Shown in pieces: positions 25,891 to 34,424 of a stretch of 64,000 nt of DNA. Both the position numbers and the translations under genes were made by a program. The stretch covers positions 4,820,001-4,884,000 of the forward strand of contig NZ_AP022870.1 of NCBI RefSeq assembly GCF_011764545.1. Direction: 5' to 3'. Each line of letters starts with the position of its first letter. Position 1 is the first letter of the stretch. The notes beneath the pieces are model-generated. The model had not been told where the DNA came from, ran no database searches, and saw only the letters and a list, made by a program, of their open reading frames with translations. Source of the DNA: Phytohabitans flavus. GTDB lineage: Bacteria; Actinomycetota; Actinomycetes; Mycobacteriales; Micromonosporaceae.

Positions 25891-26089
25891 CCGATTCGTC
25901 AAATCCGGAATCGGGCACCGGGGCACGAGCGAGGCCTTACTGGCAATAGCGCGCGTGGATTGGCATTAATGCCGTGGCCGACAGGAATCCCACGGCATTG
26001 GTAGCGGATCGGTGACGAATTGATGTGACCGCCACCGCAAATCTTGTCTGTTCGCGTACCGAGCAGTAGCGTCGCTGAGTCTGGTCGGT
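25891..26089. other. Intergenic region without recognised feature
   Basis: About 200 bases between the carboxypeptidase and the riboswitch. It is less GC-rich than its neighbours and probably holds the promoter of the riboswitch transcript. I see no gene or clear hexamer pair. Confidence 0.4.
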
Positions 26090-26244
26090 TGTGTTGTCGC
26101 CCCCGCGACGCCGAGCAGACCCGCCGAGTCGCATACGCGAGCCGGGGACCCAGGGCAGTTGGGGTGAATCCGCGGTCACGACCGTGGTAGGGCGAGCTTC
26201 CCGCCCGAATCCGTCAGCTAACCCGGTAGGCGGCCAGGAAGGAG
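26090..26244 (+). ncRNA. ydaO-yuaA: c-di-AMP riboswitch (ydaO-yuaA type)
   Basis: The conserved blocks appear in the known order: GACGCCGAGC, CCGCCGAGTCGC, GAGCCGGGGACCCA, GGGGTGAATC, then GTAGGGCGAGC, CCCGCCCGAATCCGTCAGC and TAACCCGGTAGGCGG, ending just before AAGGAGA. This matches the actinobacterial form of the ydaO riboswitch, which binds cyclic di-AMP and usually turns off cell-wall hydrolase genes. The first gene with a good start is a 30-codon frame; the exported C39-type peptidase begins about 255 bases downstream. Confidence 0.93.
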
Positions 26245-26250
26245 ACCCCC

Positions 26251-26343
26251 GTGCAGTTTCCGCTGTGCCGTGGCCCGTCTGCCGGTCACCCGCTGTCTGT
26301 TCATCGCTTCGCGCGTCTGAGCCGACCCCCGCTCGACAAATAG
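26251..26343 (+). CDS. Short ORF directly behind the riboswitch (30 aa)
   Basis: A GTG placed after GGAAGGAGACCCCC opens 30 codons beginning MQFPLCRGPSAGHP and ending PPLDK. The ribosome-binding site belongs to the riboswitch 3' end, as for the usual direct target. The peptide is basic, has no signal peptide or known domain, and may be a leader peptide or the remnant of a lost hydrolase N-terminus. Bases 26344-26500 that follow contain no further feature I can name. Confidence 0.45.
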   Translation: MQFPLCRGPSAGHPLSVHRFARLSRPPLDK

Positions 26344-26500
26344 CGATTGCGGTAAATACCTAGGTCGATTCCGCGACCCTTCGCGCCGCTGATCAGCGCT
26401 GCGCCGGTTGTGCCTGCCCATTGGCGGCCGCCGGTCGCGGAGTCGACCCCGTCACCCTGGCCCGATTCGATGACGGGCCGGATTCCCCCTGGAGGACCGA

Positions 26501-27304
26501 GTGAAGCACGGACGCCACCGTGTCAGCAGGGCACCCGTCACCATCACCCGTAACTACAGCATCGTGGCCGCATCGGCCGTATTTCTCAGCGTGGCCGCGA
26601 CAACCGGCGCACTGATGAACTCGTCGAATGCGCCGGACCTTGCCGCCAAGGAGATTCCGGCCGTCACCGTTCAGGCCGTGGCCGCCGATCAGGCGCCGAA
26701 GGAGGAAGCGGCGCAGCCCGGCCCACCGGCGGCCCCTAGCCAGCCGGCCAAGCCGGAGGCGAAGCCGTCGAGCCCCGCCCCCGCGCCGGCGCCGCCGAAG
26801 GCCAAGACCCTGGATTACACGTACCAGGGCCAGCCCAACAGCTACTGGTGCGCACCGGCGGCCACTCGCATCGCGCTGACCGCCCGCCACATGTTTCCGA
26901 GTCAGGACGACCTCGCCGTCCAGCTCAACACGACCTTCAACGGCACGGACTCGGCCGCGGACACCACCCGGGTGCTCAACAGCCTGACCAAGGGCAACTT
27001 CTACCGCACTCGGGAAATCCCCGGCGAGGAGGCGACGCCGGCTGAGATGGACCGCCTCCAGGCCGACGCCGTGCGGGCGATCAGCAGCGGGTACGCCATC
27101 GTGGCCAACGTCGTCGGTGGTGCCACCCGCGCCGATGGCAGCTGGCTCGAGTGGCCCGGCGGTCACTACATCACGATCGTCGGTTACGAGGACGAGGGCC
27201 GGATGCTGCACATCGCCGACCCGGCCAACCCGAACGTCAGCTCGTACTCGATCAGCACGATCGAGATGGCCAACTGGATGTCGCAACGCGGCTACTCCGG
27301 CTGA
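26501..27304 (+). CDS. Exported C39-like cysteine peptidase
   Basis: A 267-residue protein. A hydrophobic segment (SIVAASAVFLSVAATTGAL, residues 20-38) acts as signal or anchor, then a Pro/Ala/Lys-rich linker (to about 100), then a Peptidase_C39_2-type domain. The catalytic cysteine is in NSYWCAPAATRIAL, the histidine in GGHYITIVGYED and the aspartate in HIADPAN. GGAGGACCGA precedes the GTG start. A c-di-AMP riboswitch upstream and a D,D-carboxypeptidase before that suggest a role at the cell wall, such as peptide-bond cleavage in peptidoglycan or a surface protein. Confidence 0.85.
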   Translation: MKHGRHRVSRAPVTITRNYSIVAASAVFLSVAATTGALMNSSNAPDLAAKEIPAVTVQAVAADQAPKEEAAQPGPPAAPSQPAKPEAKPSSPAPAPAPPKAKTLDYTYQGQPNSYWCAPAATRIALTARHMFPSQDDLAVQLNTTFNGTDSAADTTRVLNSLTKGNFYRTREIPGEEATPAEMDRLQADAVRAISSGYAIVANVVGGATRADGSWLEWPGGHYITIVGYEDEGRMLHIADPANPNVSSYSISTIEMANWMSQRGYSG

Positions 27305-27340
27305 TCCGGTCAGGCCAGCACGACAGGCAGCAATGACATC

Positions 27341-27376
27341 ATCCGGCGGGCCAATCTGATGATTGGCCCGCCGGAT
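27341..27376 (+). terminator. Strong hairpin terminator after the C39 peptidase gene
   Basis: ATCCGGCGGGCCAAT and ATTGGCCCGCCGGAT form a perfect 15-bp stem with a six-base loop, 36 bases after the stop codon. There is no T run, as is common for actinobacterial I-shaped terminators. Confidence 0.8.
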
Positions 27377-27486
27377 CCGGCTGGGCGGCCACGACCCGGT
27401 CCGAGGTAAACCAGCGGCTGGCAACGCTGGCCGATCAGCTCACCATCCATTAGAGACATTAGGGTCGGTCAATCCACAATGGAGAT

Positions 27487-27564
27487 TTGAGCTACCGCGA
27501 CGTCCGCGGTGGTCCGGACCGCTGCTCCCGCGGCCTCACCCTCCGCGCTTCACAACCCAACCCC
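27487..27564 (+). repeat. Forward arm, element 2
   Basis: TTGAGCTACCGCGACGTCCG start, ending CACAACCCAACCCC, with TCCACAATGGAGAT immediately outside. Confidence 0.9.
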
Positions 27565-27805
27565 AACCCCGGCCCGCACGGCCCGCGGCAAGACCGGCCC
27601 GGGGTGGGTCGCGCGCCGCATTTGCTCTGCTTCCCTACCGGAGGCACCGGCCCGCGCCGAGACATCGGCCTTTCCCTTGATCGACGGAAACCGCGCCTAG
27701 CCGAGCTGCGATCGTGGCGAAAAATTACCCCTCCAGAGCCTGGCGCGTAATTGGCGGTGCGCTGTTCGTCAAGTCCGCCAGCTTGGTCGTTGCGGTCGGA
27801 TCGAA

Positions 27806-27858
27806 GTAGATCCAGAACGTTTAGGGTCGATATAGCACACAAGACGTTCTAGATCTAC
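27806..27858. repeat. Inverted repeat near the centre of element 2
   Basis: GTAGATCCAGAACGTTTA pairs with AAGACGTTCTAGATCTAC (15 of 18 positions). Its centre (27832) is offset from the centre of the larger palindrome. Confidence 0.65.
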
Positions 27859-28022
27859 ATTCGCAAAAGAATATATGGGGCAAACCCGGCAACCGATGGT
27901 GCCTGCGCGTCGATGCCAGGCGAATTCCAGCCGCTCGCGGCGGGATTGACATCGAGCCTGTGCCCAATTACGCGCCAGGCTCTCCAGGGGCAACTTCTCG
28001 ACACGGACGGCCAGAGTGTCCA

Positions 28023-28073
28023 CCGATCAAGGCCACGCTCCTCTTCGCCGTCCGCGGACGTCTCCTTGATCGG
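28023..28073. repeat. 10-bp inverted repeat inside element 2
   Basis: CCGATCAAGG at 28023-28032 and CCTTGATCGG at 28064-28073 are exact reverse complements. The loop contains the self-complementary GTCCGCGGAC. Confidence 0.7.
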
Positions 28074-28165
28074 CGCGATGGGGTCGGAGCACGCAGCGAT
28101 CCAGGAGCGTCGCGCATCGCGCGCGTCGGATTGGCCGCGTCCCAACAGCCGGCTATGCCGGCCCG

Positions 28166-28240
28166 GTTTGGTTGTGTAGCGCGGAGGGTGAGGCCGCGGG
28201 AGCGACGGTCTGGACCACCGCGGACATCGCGGTAGCCCAA
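28166..28240 (-). repeat. Reverse arm, element 2
   Basis: GTTTGGTTGTGTAGCGCG start and GCGGTAGCCCAA end, a reverse family arm. Confidence 0.9.
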
Positions 28241-28273
28241 AATCTCCAACGTGGCCTAACGCGCGGTCGCGAC

Positions 28274-30333
28274 CTACAGGTCTTGAGCGTTGTGTGGGCT
28301 TGCCTTGGTCCGTGGGAGCCAGAACTCGACCTCGGCGCCCTCGCCGGGTCTACTGTGGATGGTCATCGTGCCGCCGAGGTCGGTGATCCGGCCGCGCATC
28401 GACTGGGCGACACCCAGCCGGCCGGCGTCCTCCGCGTCGGCCAGGCGCTGCGAAGTAAACCCGACACCGTCGTCTCGGACCGTGACGCGCACGGCGTTGC
28501 CCTCGTCCTCCAGCAACACCCATGCGCGGGCGCCGGGTCCGGCGTGCCGGCGCACGTTGTCCAAGGCCGCCCGCACCGCCGCGGTCAGCTCCTCGGCGGT
28601 CCCGGCCGGCAGCTCCACAGCTTGCGCCGGCGCCGCGACCTCGACCGCGGGGGTGGCCAACGCCCTCAGCTGGGCCCGCACATCCTCGCTGGCGCCCGGC
28701 TGGGTCGTGGCCTGTCCGCTGAGCAGAGTCCGCAGCGCCGCCTCCTGCTCGGCGGCGAGCGTGGCCAGCTGCCCACCCTGCCCGCCGAGCTCGGAACCGT
28801 GTCGCTGGACCAGCGCCAACACTTGCAGCACGCCATCGTGGATGGGACGGGCCAGCCGGTCCCGCTCGGCAGCGGCGGCGCTGCGGCGGATCTGCTCCGC
28901 GTGTTTGCGTTCGGCCGATCGGGCGGCGACCTGCTGCGCGAAGGCGAGCCCGCCGATCGCCGCGCCCGTCACCAGCAGCAGCACGGCCGACGTGTTCAGG
29001 TGGAGCACCGGGTTGAGGAACGACGAGACGGGCTCCCCGTCCCGCAGATAGGTCGCCGAAACTGTCGCTATGCCACCCGTGGCGACTACCGCGGCCACCG
29101 GACCGAGCGCGGCCGGAAGGCTGCCGCGCGGTGCCAGCACCGCCGCTGTGGCGCCGATGACCGCGGTGCCGGCGGCGGTGACCAGGACAAGGATCACCAA
29201 GGCCGGCACGGTGCTCTCCCGGTCCGCCAGCTTCTCCGGATGGCCGCCGGTCGCCGCGTAGGCAATGAACAGTGTGATCGCGCTGAGCACCGCCAGCGCA
29301 CTGGCAAGCGGCATGCGCCAACGGCTCGCGGCCACGATCGCGCCGATCAGGACACCGGCCAGCGCGCCGACCGACCGCACCAGCTCCAGCGAAAACAGTG
29401 CGGTCATCGCGAGGATCGCCGGGGCCACGAGGGCGACCCGCACGGTCGCGGCGGTCAGCGACCCCGCCAATGCCCACAGCCCTCCGAGGGCGGCGATGCA
29501 AACCCCGGCGACCAGCGTGAACACCCCGATGATCGCGGCCGCCACGTAGAAGCGCCGGTACAGCGGGATCCCGAGAGGTCGAGCAGGACGGCGAGCCGCT
29601 CGATGGTCAGGAACGAGAGCGGGATCGCCACGCACATCGCCAACGTGCCCGTCACGATCGGACGGATCCGCCACCACGACCAACGACCGGCCCCGACGAG
29701 CCCGACGGCGTCGCGGTCGCCGTGCCTGATGTACCACGCGGCCGGCAGGAGCCCGGCAATGCCGACCACGAGCATCCCGAGGTGCCAGGTCGGGATGGCC
29801 ACGTTGGAGATCAACCAGCCCGCTCCGACCAGCGCCGACCCGAAGATCTGCGCGCCGGCCGACAGCCCAGCGATCGCGGCGCCCCACCCGGTGTCCACCC
29901 GGGCCAGGCCCTGGGCGCAGGCAAGCACGCCCACGATCGTCAGCGGGTATCCGGCCGAGGTCATGACGCTGACCTCGACCGGGTAGCTCAGGCCCGGATG
30001 TGCCCACAAGCCCGGCACTGTGAGCAGGGCCGCGGCGACCAGTAGGTACGGCCACCATCGCAGCATGCAGAGCCCCGCCAGGGTCGCCAGGATCGCCACT
30101 GCCAGAGACCACCACCCCGGGCCGCGGATCTGGCCAAGCCCCGCGCCGTCCAGAAAGGGCGCCGGCCCGCCGTACCGGGGTGAGGCCCAGATCGCCAGCA
30201 ACAGGCAGCCACTCACCCCGCCCAGCGCTGCCGGCACATGCCGTATGGACCCACCCGGAACCGCTCGTCTGACAAAAGGCACATCAGCAATATCCCGTAC
30301 CGCCTGTGCCGTTACCTGAGCCCCGCTACTCAT
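28274..30333 (-). pseudogene. Sensor histidine kinase (MacS/DesK-like), frameshifted
   Basis: The ATG at 30333 (next to GAGGAGG) opens an N-terminal half with many membrane helices (SGCLLLAIWASP, LVAAALLTVPGLWA) up to LTIERLAVLLD. Near 29575 one base is missing; the other frame continues GIPLYRRFYVAAAIIGV, more helices, then RPIHDGVLQVLALVQ (phospho-histidine box), TAAVRAALDNVRRHAG (N box) and RGRITDLGGTMTIHS. The joined protein is about 686 residues. The usual LuxR-type response regulator gene is absent downstream, where the repeat element begins, so the kinase is an orphan here. It follows the haloperoxidase gene by 23 bases. Confidence 0.75.
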
Positions 30334-30356
30334 CCTCCTCGGCGCAGGACCCGGCG

Positions 30357-31604
30357 CTAGCGCCCGTGGGAGGGGCGGGGGCGGAAGTGGTGGCCGATCC
30401 CGTACCGGGCGACTGCCTCCCCCAGCCGGACGCCGTCCACGTCGGCGGTGCGGAAGTGGAGGCCGCCCCACACGCGGGCGCCGACCAGCTCCTCCACGGC
30501 CTGGGAAAAGCGGGTGAACGACCGGGTGGCGTCCGCGTCGACGCTGTAGGCGTGGAACTGGACGGTGTCCCGGGCGAAGAATGACCTGAACACCGACATC
30601 CGCGCACCGGTCGCGCACGCGTGGCCGGACGGGTACTCCGGGAACGGCGGCGTCACCAGCAGCGGCGTCCATCCGGGGTCGTCACCGGCCCGGATCGCGG
30701 TGATCGGGCGCCAGAAGCCCCACGCCTCTTTCTGCCGGAAGCAGGCGATCCCGGTGTCGGCCACGACGAGGTCGACCATCGCGAAGAGCCGCGCGGTGCG
30801 CAGCGGATCCAGCCGCTGGCCGACCGCGAGCTGCCGCTTGATCTCCCAACCCACCGAACGCCGGTCGTGCCACCAGATGGCCGCCTCGGTCTGGTCGGCG
30901 GTGCGCACCGTGCTGCCGGCCGCACCGACAAGCTTGACCTCGTCCAGGTCCCGCGCGTACGTGCGGCTCGTCAACGCCGGCGGGCCCGGCGCGGTGAACG
31001 CCTCCGCGCTGGGCAACAGGAACGGCCTCACGAACCCAAGCCACGCCCCGTCCGAGACGAACGCCGGCGGCGTCGGCCGCCACTGGCCGGGCTGGTCGCC
31101 CACCGTCCACTGTTGACTGCCGAACGCTCCGTCGTCGCGGCGCGCGTCGACCATCGCGGCCGCGGCCCGGCCACCGACGGCGATACCGGCTCGCTTCGAC
31201 CGCCCGTCCGGTATCTCCGCCAGGTACTCGTCGTACTGGGCCCGCAACCGCTCGCTCTGCGCCGGGAACAGGTCGGCCATCACCCGGTAGGCGGCGGTGG
31301 CCACGGCGGCCTCCGTGGACTCGGTCCCTGTGGTCCGGGGCGCGACAAGATAAGGCTGGTACGGCACGCCGGCGATCGCATTCACCGCGTCGTAGACCGC
31401 CCCGCTGACCATCGCGAAGCTGCGCACCTGCGCATTCGGCTGCTGGGCGGCGATGTCCCAGATCGCGGTCTGGGCGTTGATGTCCCAGACGACGACCGGG
31501 TTGTCTCTGGGGGCGGGTGCGGAGGCGGAGGCGGATGGTGCCGGCGCCCCTGCCAGAAGGACCAGGGCGGCCGCCGCCCCACAGAGCCAACCGCGATGCG
31601 CCAT
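30357..31604 (-). CDS. Exported vanadium-dependent haloperoxidase-like protein
   Basis: A 415-residue PAP2-superfamily protein with an N-terminal signal (LCGAAAALVLLAGAPAPS). The vanadate/phosphate pocket is complete: RQKEAWGFWRPITAIR (Lys and Arg), PEYPSGHACATGA (Ser-Gly-His) and GARVWGGLHFRTADVDG (Arg and His). Such enzymes oxidise halides with peroxide or act as phosphatases; sequence alone does not separate the two. The start at 31604 follows GGGGGGATGGGTC; the ATG at 31646 is upstream of the ribosome-binding site. It may share a transcript with the kinase that follows. Confidence 0.88.
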   Translation of the reverse strand: MAHRGWLCGAAAALVLLAGAPAPSASASAPAPRDNPVVVWDINAQTAIWDIAAQQPNAQVRSFAMVSGAVYDAVNAIAGVPYQPYLVAPRTTGTESTEAAVATAAYRVMADLFPAQSERLRAQYDEYLAEIPDGRSKRAGIAVGGRAAAAMVDARRDDGAFGSQQWTVGDQPGQWRPTPPAFVSDGAWLGFVRPFLLPSAEAFTAPGPPALTSRTYARDLDEVKLVGAAGSTVRTADQTEAAIWWHDRRSVGWEIKRQLAVGQRLDPLRTARLFAMVDLVVADTGIACFRQKEAWGFWRPITAIRAGDDPGWTPLLVTPPFPEYPSGHACATGARMSVFRSFFARDTVQFHAYSVDADATRSFTRFSQAVEELVGARVWGGLHFRTADVDGVRLGEAVARYGIGHHFRPRPSHGR

Positions 31605-31751
31605 GACCCATCCCCCCAATGGCCGGCGTCCAAGCGTCCACCGCATCGTGCGCCACCACGACCCGAAAAGGCAATGATGTTGATCAATTAAATGGCGCCG
31701 GACAGCCGCTCGACCCCGTGGTCCGGGCGGGCGTCCGGCGCGGTGGCGGTG

Positions 31752-32174
31752 TCACTCGCAGTACACCCGCATCTTGGTGTCGGGTTGGTCGAGGTCGACG
31801 GTGAGCTCGTCGAGGTGCTCGACAAGGTCGTCGAGGTGCTGCGGCTTGAGCTGGGTGAGGTCGATCGGGACCCCTGTCTTGTCCAGCTCGGCGTTGACGC
31901 GGATGAGCACCTGCGGAGGGACAAGGCTGGCGAGCCGGACCCCGGCGCGCAGCAGCTGGAGCGGGACCCTGATGTTGATCCGGCCCGCACCGCCGTCGGA
32001 GTTGTCGTCCATCACCACGCGCAGGTACCTAGGTCGGGTTTTCGGGCTGAGTGCGGCTCCCGGCGGCGGCACAGGCTGGTCTCGCTCGACGGCGTCGATC
32101 AGCCGCTCGGCCTCGTCCGCAGTGATCTTGCCCTCGGCCAGCATCTCCAGGATCTGGCGGCGCTGCTCGTTCAT
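31752..32174 (-). CDS. SHOCT-like domain protein
   Basis: A 140-residue protein. MNEQRRQILEMLAEGKITADEAERLIDAV is the short helical SHOCT-like/bilobal module, followed by a linker and a soluble domain with RYLRVVMDDN, RINIRVPLQLLRAGVRLASLVPP and DLTQLKPQHLDDLVEHLDE. GAGAGGAGCAACG precedes the ATG at 32174. It is the last gene of the DUF2089 / small membrane protein / SHOCT-like operon, a combination seen in many Gram-positive bacteria and thought to be envelope-stress related; the mechanism is unknown. Confidence 0.85.
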   Translation of the reverse strand: MNEQRRQILEMLAEGKITADEAERLIDAVERDQPVPPPGAALSPKTRPRYLRVVMDDNSDGGAGRINIRVPLQLLRAGVRLASLVPPQVLIRVNAELDKTGVPIDLTQLKPQHLDDLVEHLDELTVDLDQPDTKMRVYCE

Positions 32175-32194
32175 CGTTGCTCCTCTCGTCTGAG

Positions 32195-32455
32195 TCATCT
32201 GACGCTCACCAGCACGGCCAGCTGACCGTCGTCGATCTCGAACCGGGCGCCGGGCAGCGCCCACAGCAGTCGCCCAACGCCGCGCAGCGCGCCCATCGGG
32301 CTCACCCGGAACATGCGGCATGCGACAAGTCCGGCCAGCACGGCGAGCAGGAGCAGCGGTGACAGCACCAGCAGCACCGGCAGGACAGGGACGAACAGCC
32401 GGAGCCAGCGGCCGTCGGAACGGCGATAGCGCACCGTCACCAGCTGCGGGATCAT
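32195..32455 (-). CDS. Small membrane protein of the DUF2089 operon
   Basis: An 86-residue protein with one long hydrophobic segment (PVLPVLLVLSPLLLLAVLAG, about residues 23-42), probably one or two helices, and a soluble tail (GVGRLLWALPGARFEIDDG). Its ATG overlaps the stop of the DUF2089 gene (ATGA) and it ends 20 bases before the SHOCT-like gene. The function is unknown, but the position suggests it anchors or senses for that system. Confidence 0.8.
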   Translation of the reverse strand: MIPQLVTVRYRRSDGRWLRLFVPVLPVLLVLSPLLLLAVLAGLVACRMFRVSPMGALRGVGRLLWALPGARFEIDDGQLAVLVSVR

Positions 32456-32814
32456 CGGGATTTCCCCAGCTCGGCCAGCGCCTCCTGGACACTGATCTCC
32501 CCCCGCCGCAGGCGGTCGACGACGTCAGCCCCAGTGGGCGCCGGGTCGGTGTCGACGAAGTCGAGGCGCTCGGCGATCCGGTTTAGCCGGGACTTGATCG
32601 TCGGGTAGCTAACCCCGAAGATCCGCTCCATCTCCTTGATCGAACCGTGCGACCGCACGAACGCGGCCACGAACACCTGGTCGTCGACGCTGAGCAGAGC
32701 CAACTGCGGCGGCTCGAACTGACCCTCGACCACTACGCCGCTGCCGGCGAGGCGGACCCGCTCGACCACGAACGGCTGTCCGCGCGTCAGGTCCGTCAGC
32801 TCCTGCCAGTCCAC
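32452..32814 (-). CDS. DUF2089 family regulator-like protein
   Basis: A 120-residue protein. FEPPQLALLSVDDQVFVAAF is followed by a helix-turn-helix-like GSIKEMERIFGVSYPTIKSRL (about residues 60-82) and then RLRRGEISVQEALAELG, which resembles the SHOCT-like module of the third gene. DUF2089 proteins are treated as probable transcriptional regulators. It is the first gene of the operon, driven by the promoter at 32853-32881. Confidence 0.88.
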   Translation of the reverse strand: MDWQELTDLTRGQPFVVERVRLAGSGVVVEGQFEPPQLALLSVDDQVFVAAFVRSHGSIKEMERIFGVSYPTIKSRLNRIAERLDFVDTDPAPTGADVVDRLRRGEISVQEALAELGKSR

Positions 32815-32852
32815 CCTGGGCCCCTTACTGTCGGCGACATGCTCGCCATTAA

Positions 32853-32881
32853 TTTGTATCTTGATTTTTTTAAGCAGTCAA
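32853..32881 (-). promoter_or_regulatory. Promoter of the DUF2089 operon
   Basis: On the minus strand TTGACT (32881-32876) and TACAAA (32858-32853) are separated by exactly 17 bases of AT-rich DNA, unusual in this genome. The start codon is 39 bases further on. This is a good housekeeping-type promoter by pattern. Confidence 0.65.
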
Positions 32882-32925
32882 CGTGCAAACCTTGATTTTC
32901 CTAAGTTGATCTTCAAGGCTGCGAG

Positions 32926-33525
32926 CTAGGCGCGAGGGGTGAGGGTGGCCATGGCGCGGTCGACGGCGTCGCCGAGCGGGCTGGTGGCGCCGGAGGCAAG
33001 CCAGGAGTGTTGGGCGGCGACAAGGCAGCCGAAGGCCGCGGCGGTGAGCGCGCGGGGCGTGGGGTCGTCGACCGCGTATGGCCTGCCAGCCGCCGCGGCG
33101 CGCTGGCGTAGGGCGTCGACCACGGCGTCTTGGATCTGCTGGAGCTTTTGCAGGTAGGCGGCGTGCAGGGCGGGCGTTTCGAGGACGACCCGGTGGATCG
33201 GCTCGGCGATATGCTGCTGGCCCGGCTCGTCCAGGATGTCGAACAGGCGGCGCAGCGACACCCAGACCGGCTCGCCCGGCGGCCGCGTGCGGAGCGTGTC
33301 GAGCATCTGGTCCGCGGCCAGGTCGAGCTTGCCGACGACGATCTCCTCCTTTGTGGCGAAGTAGCGGAAAACGCTGCGCTGCGACATGCCGACAGCCGCG
33401 GCGATGTCGTCGATGGTGGTGGCCTCATAGCCGCGCTCGACGAACAGTGCGAGCGCCGCCTCGCCGATCTCGCGCTGCACGGCTCGGCGGGTGCGCTCCC
33501 GGAGGGCGGGCTGTTTGGGCTTCAT
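32926..33525 (-). CDS. TetR-family regulator
   Basis: A 199-residue regulator. The N-terminal DNA-binding region IGEAALALFVERGYEATTIDDIAAAVGMSQRSVFRYF (split here: ALALFVERGYEATT and AVGMSQRSVFRYFATKEE) is the standard TetR helix-turn-helix. The C-terminal helical ligand domain resembles MftR-type actinobacterial regulators. The ATG at 33525 is preferred to the one at 33573, which lies in the operator region. It is divergent from the SDR gene with the dyad at 33558 between them, so it probably represses the SDR gene and itself. Confidence 0.92.
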   Translation of the reverse strand: MKPKQPALRERTRRAVQREIGEAALALFVERGYEATTIDDIAAAVGMSQRSVFRYFATKEEIVVGKLDLAADQMLDTLRTRPPGEPVWVSLRRLFDILDEPGQQHIAEPIHRVVLETPALHAAYLQKLQQIQDAVVDALRQRAAAAGRPYAVDDPTPRALTAAAFGCLVAAQHSWLASGATSPLGDAVDRAMATLTPRA

Positions 33526-33557
33526 GATGCGTCGATCATATCGCCAGCAGTCATGGT

Positions 33558-33572
33558 TGACAGTGACTGACA
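33558..33572. promoter_or_regulatory. Likely TetR operator
   Basis: TGACAGT-G-ACTGACA is a near-perfect 15-base palindrome (one mismatch) in the gap between the divergent TetR and SDR genes, overlapping a TTGACA-like hexamer. TetR proteins bind such sites; this assignment is by position. Confidence 0.55.
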
Positions 33573-33593
33573 TGTTCGGCGTACGCTGTCGTC

Positions 33594-34424
33594 ATGCCCA
33601 AGACCATCGTGATCACCGGCGCCAGCGACGGCATCGGCGCCGCGGCCGCACGACAGCTTCACCAGCACGGCCATCGAGTCGTCGTCGTCGGCCGTTCCCC
33701 CGACAAGACCAGGTCAGTCGCCCGGGAGATCGGCGCGGACCACTTCCTCGCCGACTTCACCCGCCTCGACGAGGTGCGCAAGCTCGCCGCCGAGCTGGAT
33801 GCCGCGTACCCGCGGATCGACGTGCTGGCCAACAACGCCGGCGGTGTCTTCGGCGATCCCACCAAGACCGTCGACGGGTTCGAGAAGACCTTCCAGATCA
33901 ACCACCTGGCGCCGTTTCTGCTCACCCGGCTCCTGATCGACAAGCTTGTCGCGTCCCGGGCGACGGTGATCCAGACCTCGAGCGTCGGCGCTCGACTGGC
34001 CGGCAAGCTCGACCTCGACGATCTCGACCACGACCGGAGATACAACCCGGTCCGGGCCTACAACGCGGCCAAGCTCGAAAACCTCCTGTTCACGAAGGAA
34101 CTGCACCGCCGCTACCACGCCCAGGGCATCTCCACGGCCGCCTTCCACCCGGGCAACGTCGCGACAAGCTTCGGCACCCAGTCCCACAGCTGGCTGATGA
34201 GGTTCATCACGACCAATCGCATCACCCGCGGCATGCTGATCACCCCGGAGAGGGGCGCCGACCAGCTGGTCTGGCTCGCCGAGAGCCGTCCCGGCCTGGA
34301 CTGGGAGCTGGGCGGCTACTACGAGAAGCGCAAGCCCGCCAAGCGCGTCAACCCGCAGGCGCTCGACACCGGCCTCGCCCGTGGGCTCTGGGACCGCTCC
34401 GAACAGCTGATCGGGGATCCTTAG
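33594..34424 (+). CDS. Short-chain dehydrogenase/reductase
   Basis: A 276-residue SDR. It has the cofactor motif TGASDGIGAAAAR (residues 8-20), a dinucleotide-specifying VVVGRSPDK that favours NADPH, ADFTRLDE, the structural NNAGGVFG (about 79), catalytic serine in QTSSVGARL and the YNAAKLEN Tyr-Lys pair (about 158). It resembles the retinol-dehydrogenase/oxidoreductase-like branch. The substrate is unknown. It is regulated by the divergent TetR and meets the FAD monooxygenase tail-to-tail with a four-base overlap. Confidence 0.9.
   Translation: MPKTIVITGASDGIGAAAARQLHQHGHRVVVVGRSPDKTRSVAREIGADHFLADFTRLDEVRKLAAELDAAYPRIDVLANNAGGVFGDPTKTVDGFEKTFQINHLAPFLLTRLLIDKLVASRATVIQTSSVGARLAGKLDLDDLDHDRRYNPVRAYNAAKLENLLFTKELHRRYHAQGISTAAFHPGNVATSFGTQSHSWLMRFITTNRITRGMLITPERGADQLVWLAESRPGLDWELGGYYEKRKPAKRVNPQALDTGLARGLWDRSEQLIGDP

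Larger units (their letters stand above)
27475..28250. mobile_element. Palindromic element 2 (largest, nested)
   Basis: Facing arms at 27487-27564 and 28166-28240 enclose about 600 bases that are themselves folded. GAGCCTGGCGCGTAATTGG (27736-27754) is mirrored exactly at 27964-27982, and CCTTGATCG (near 27677) is mirrored at 28023-28031. These pairs share a centre near 27858, so the whole element is one large imperfect palindrome. It lies between the convergent C39 peptidase and kinase genes and contains no credible gene. Confidence 0.7.
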
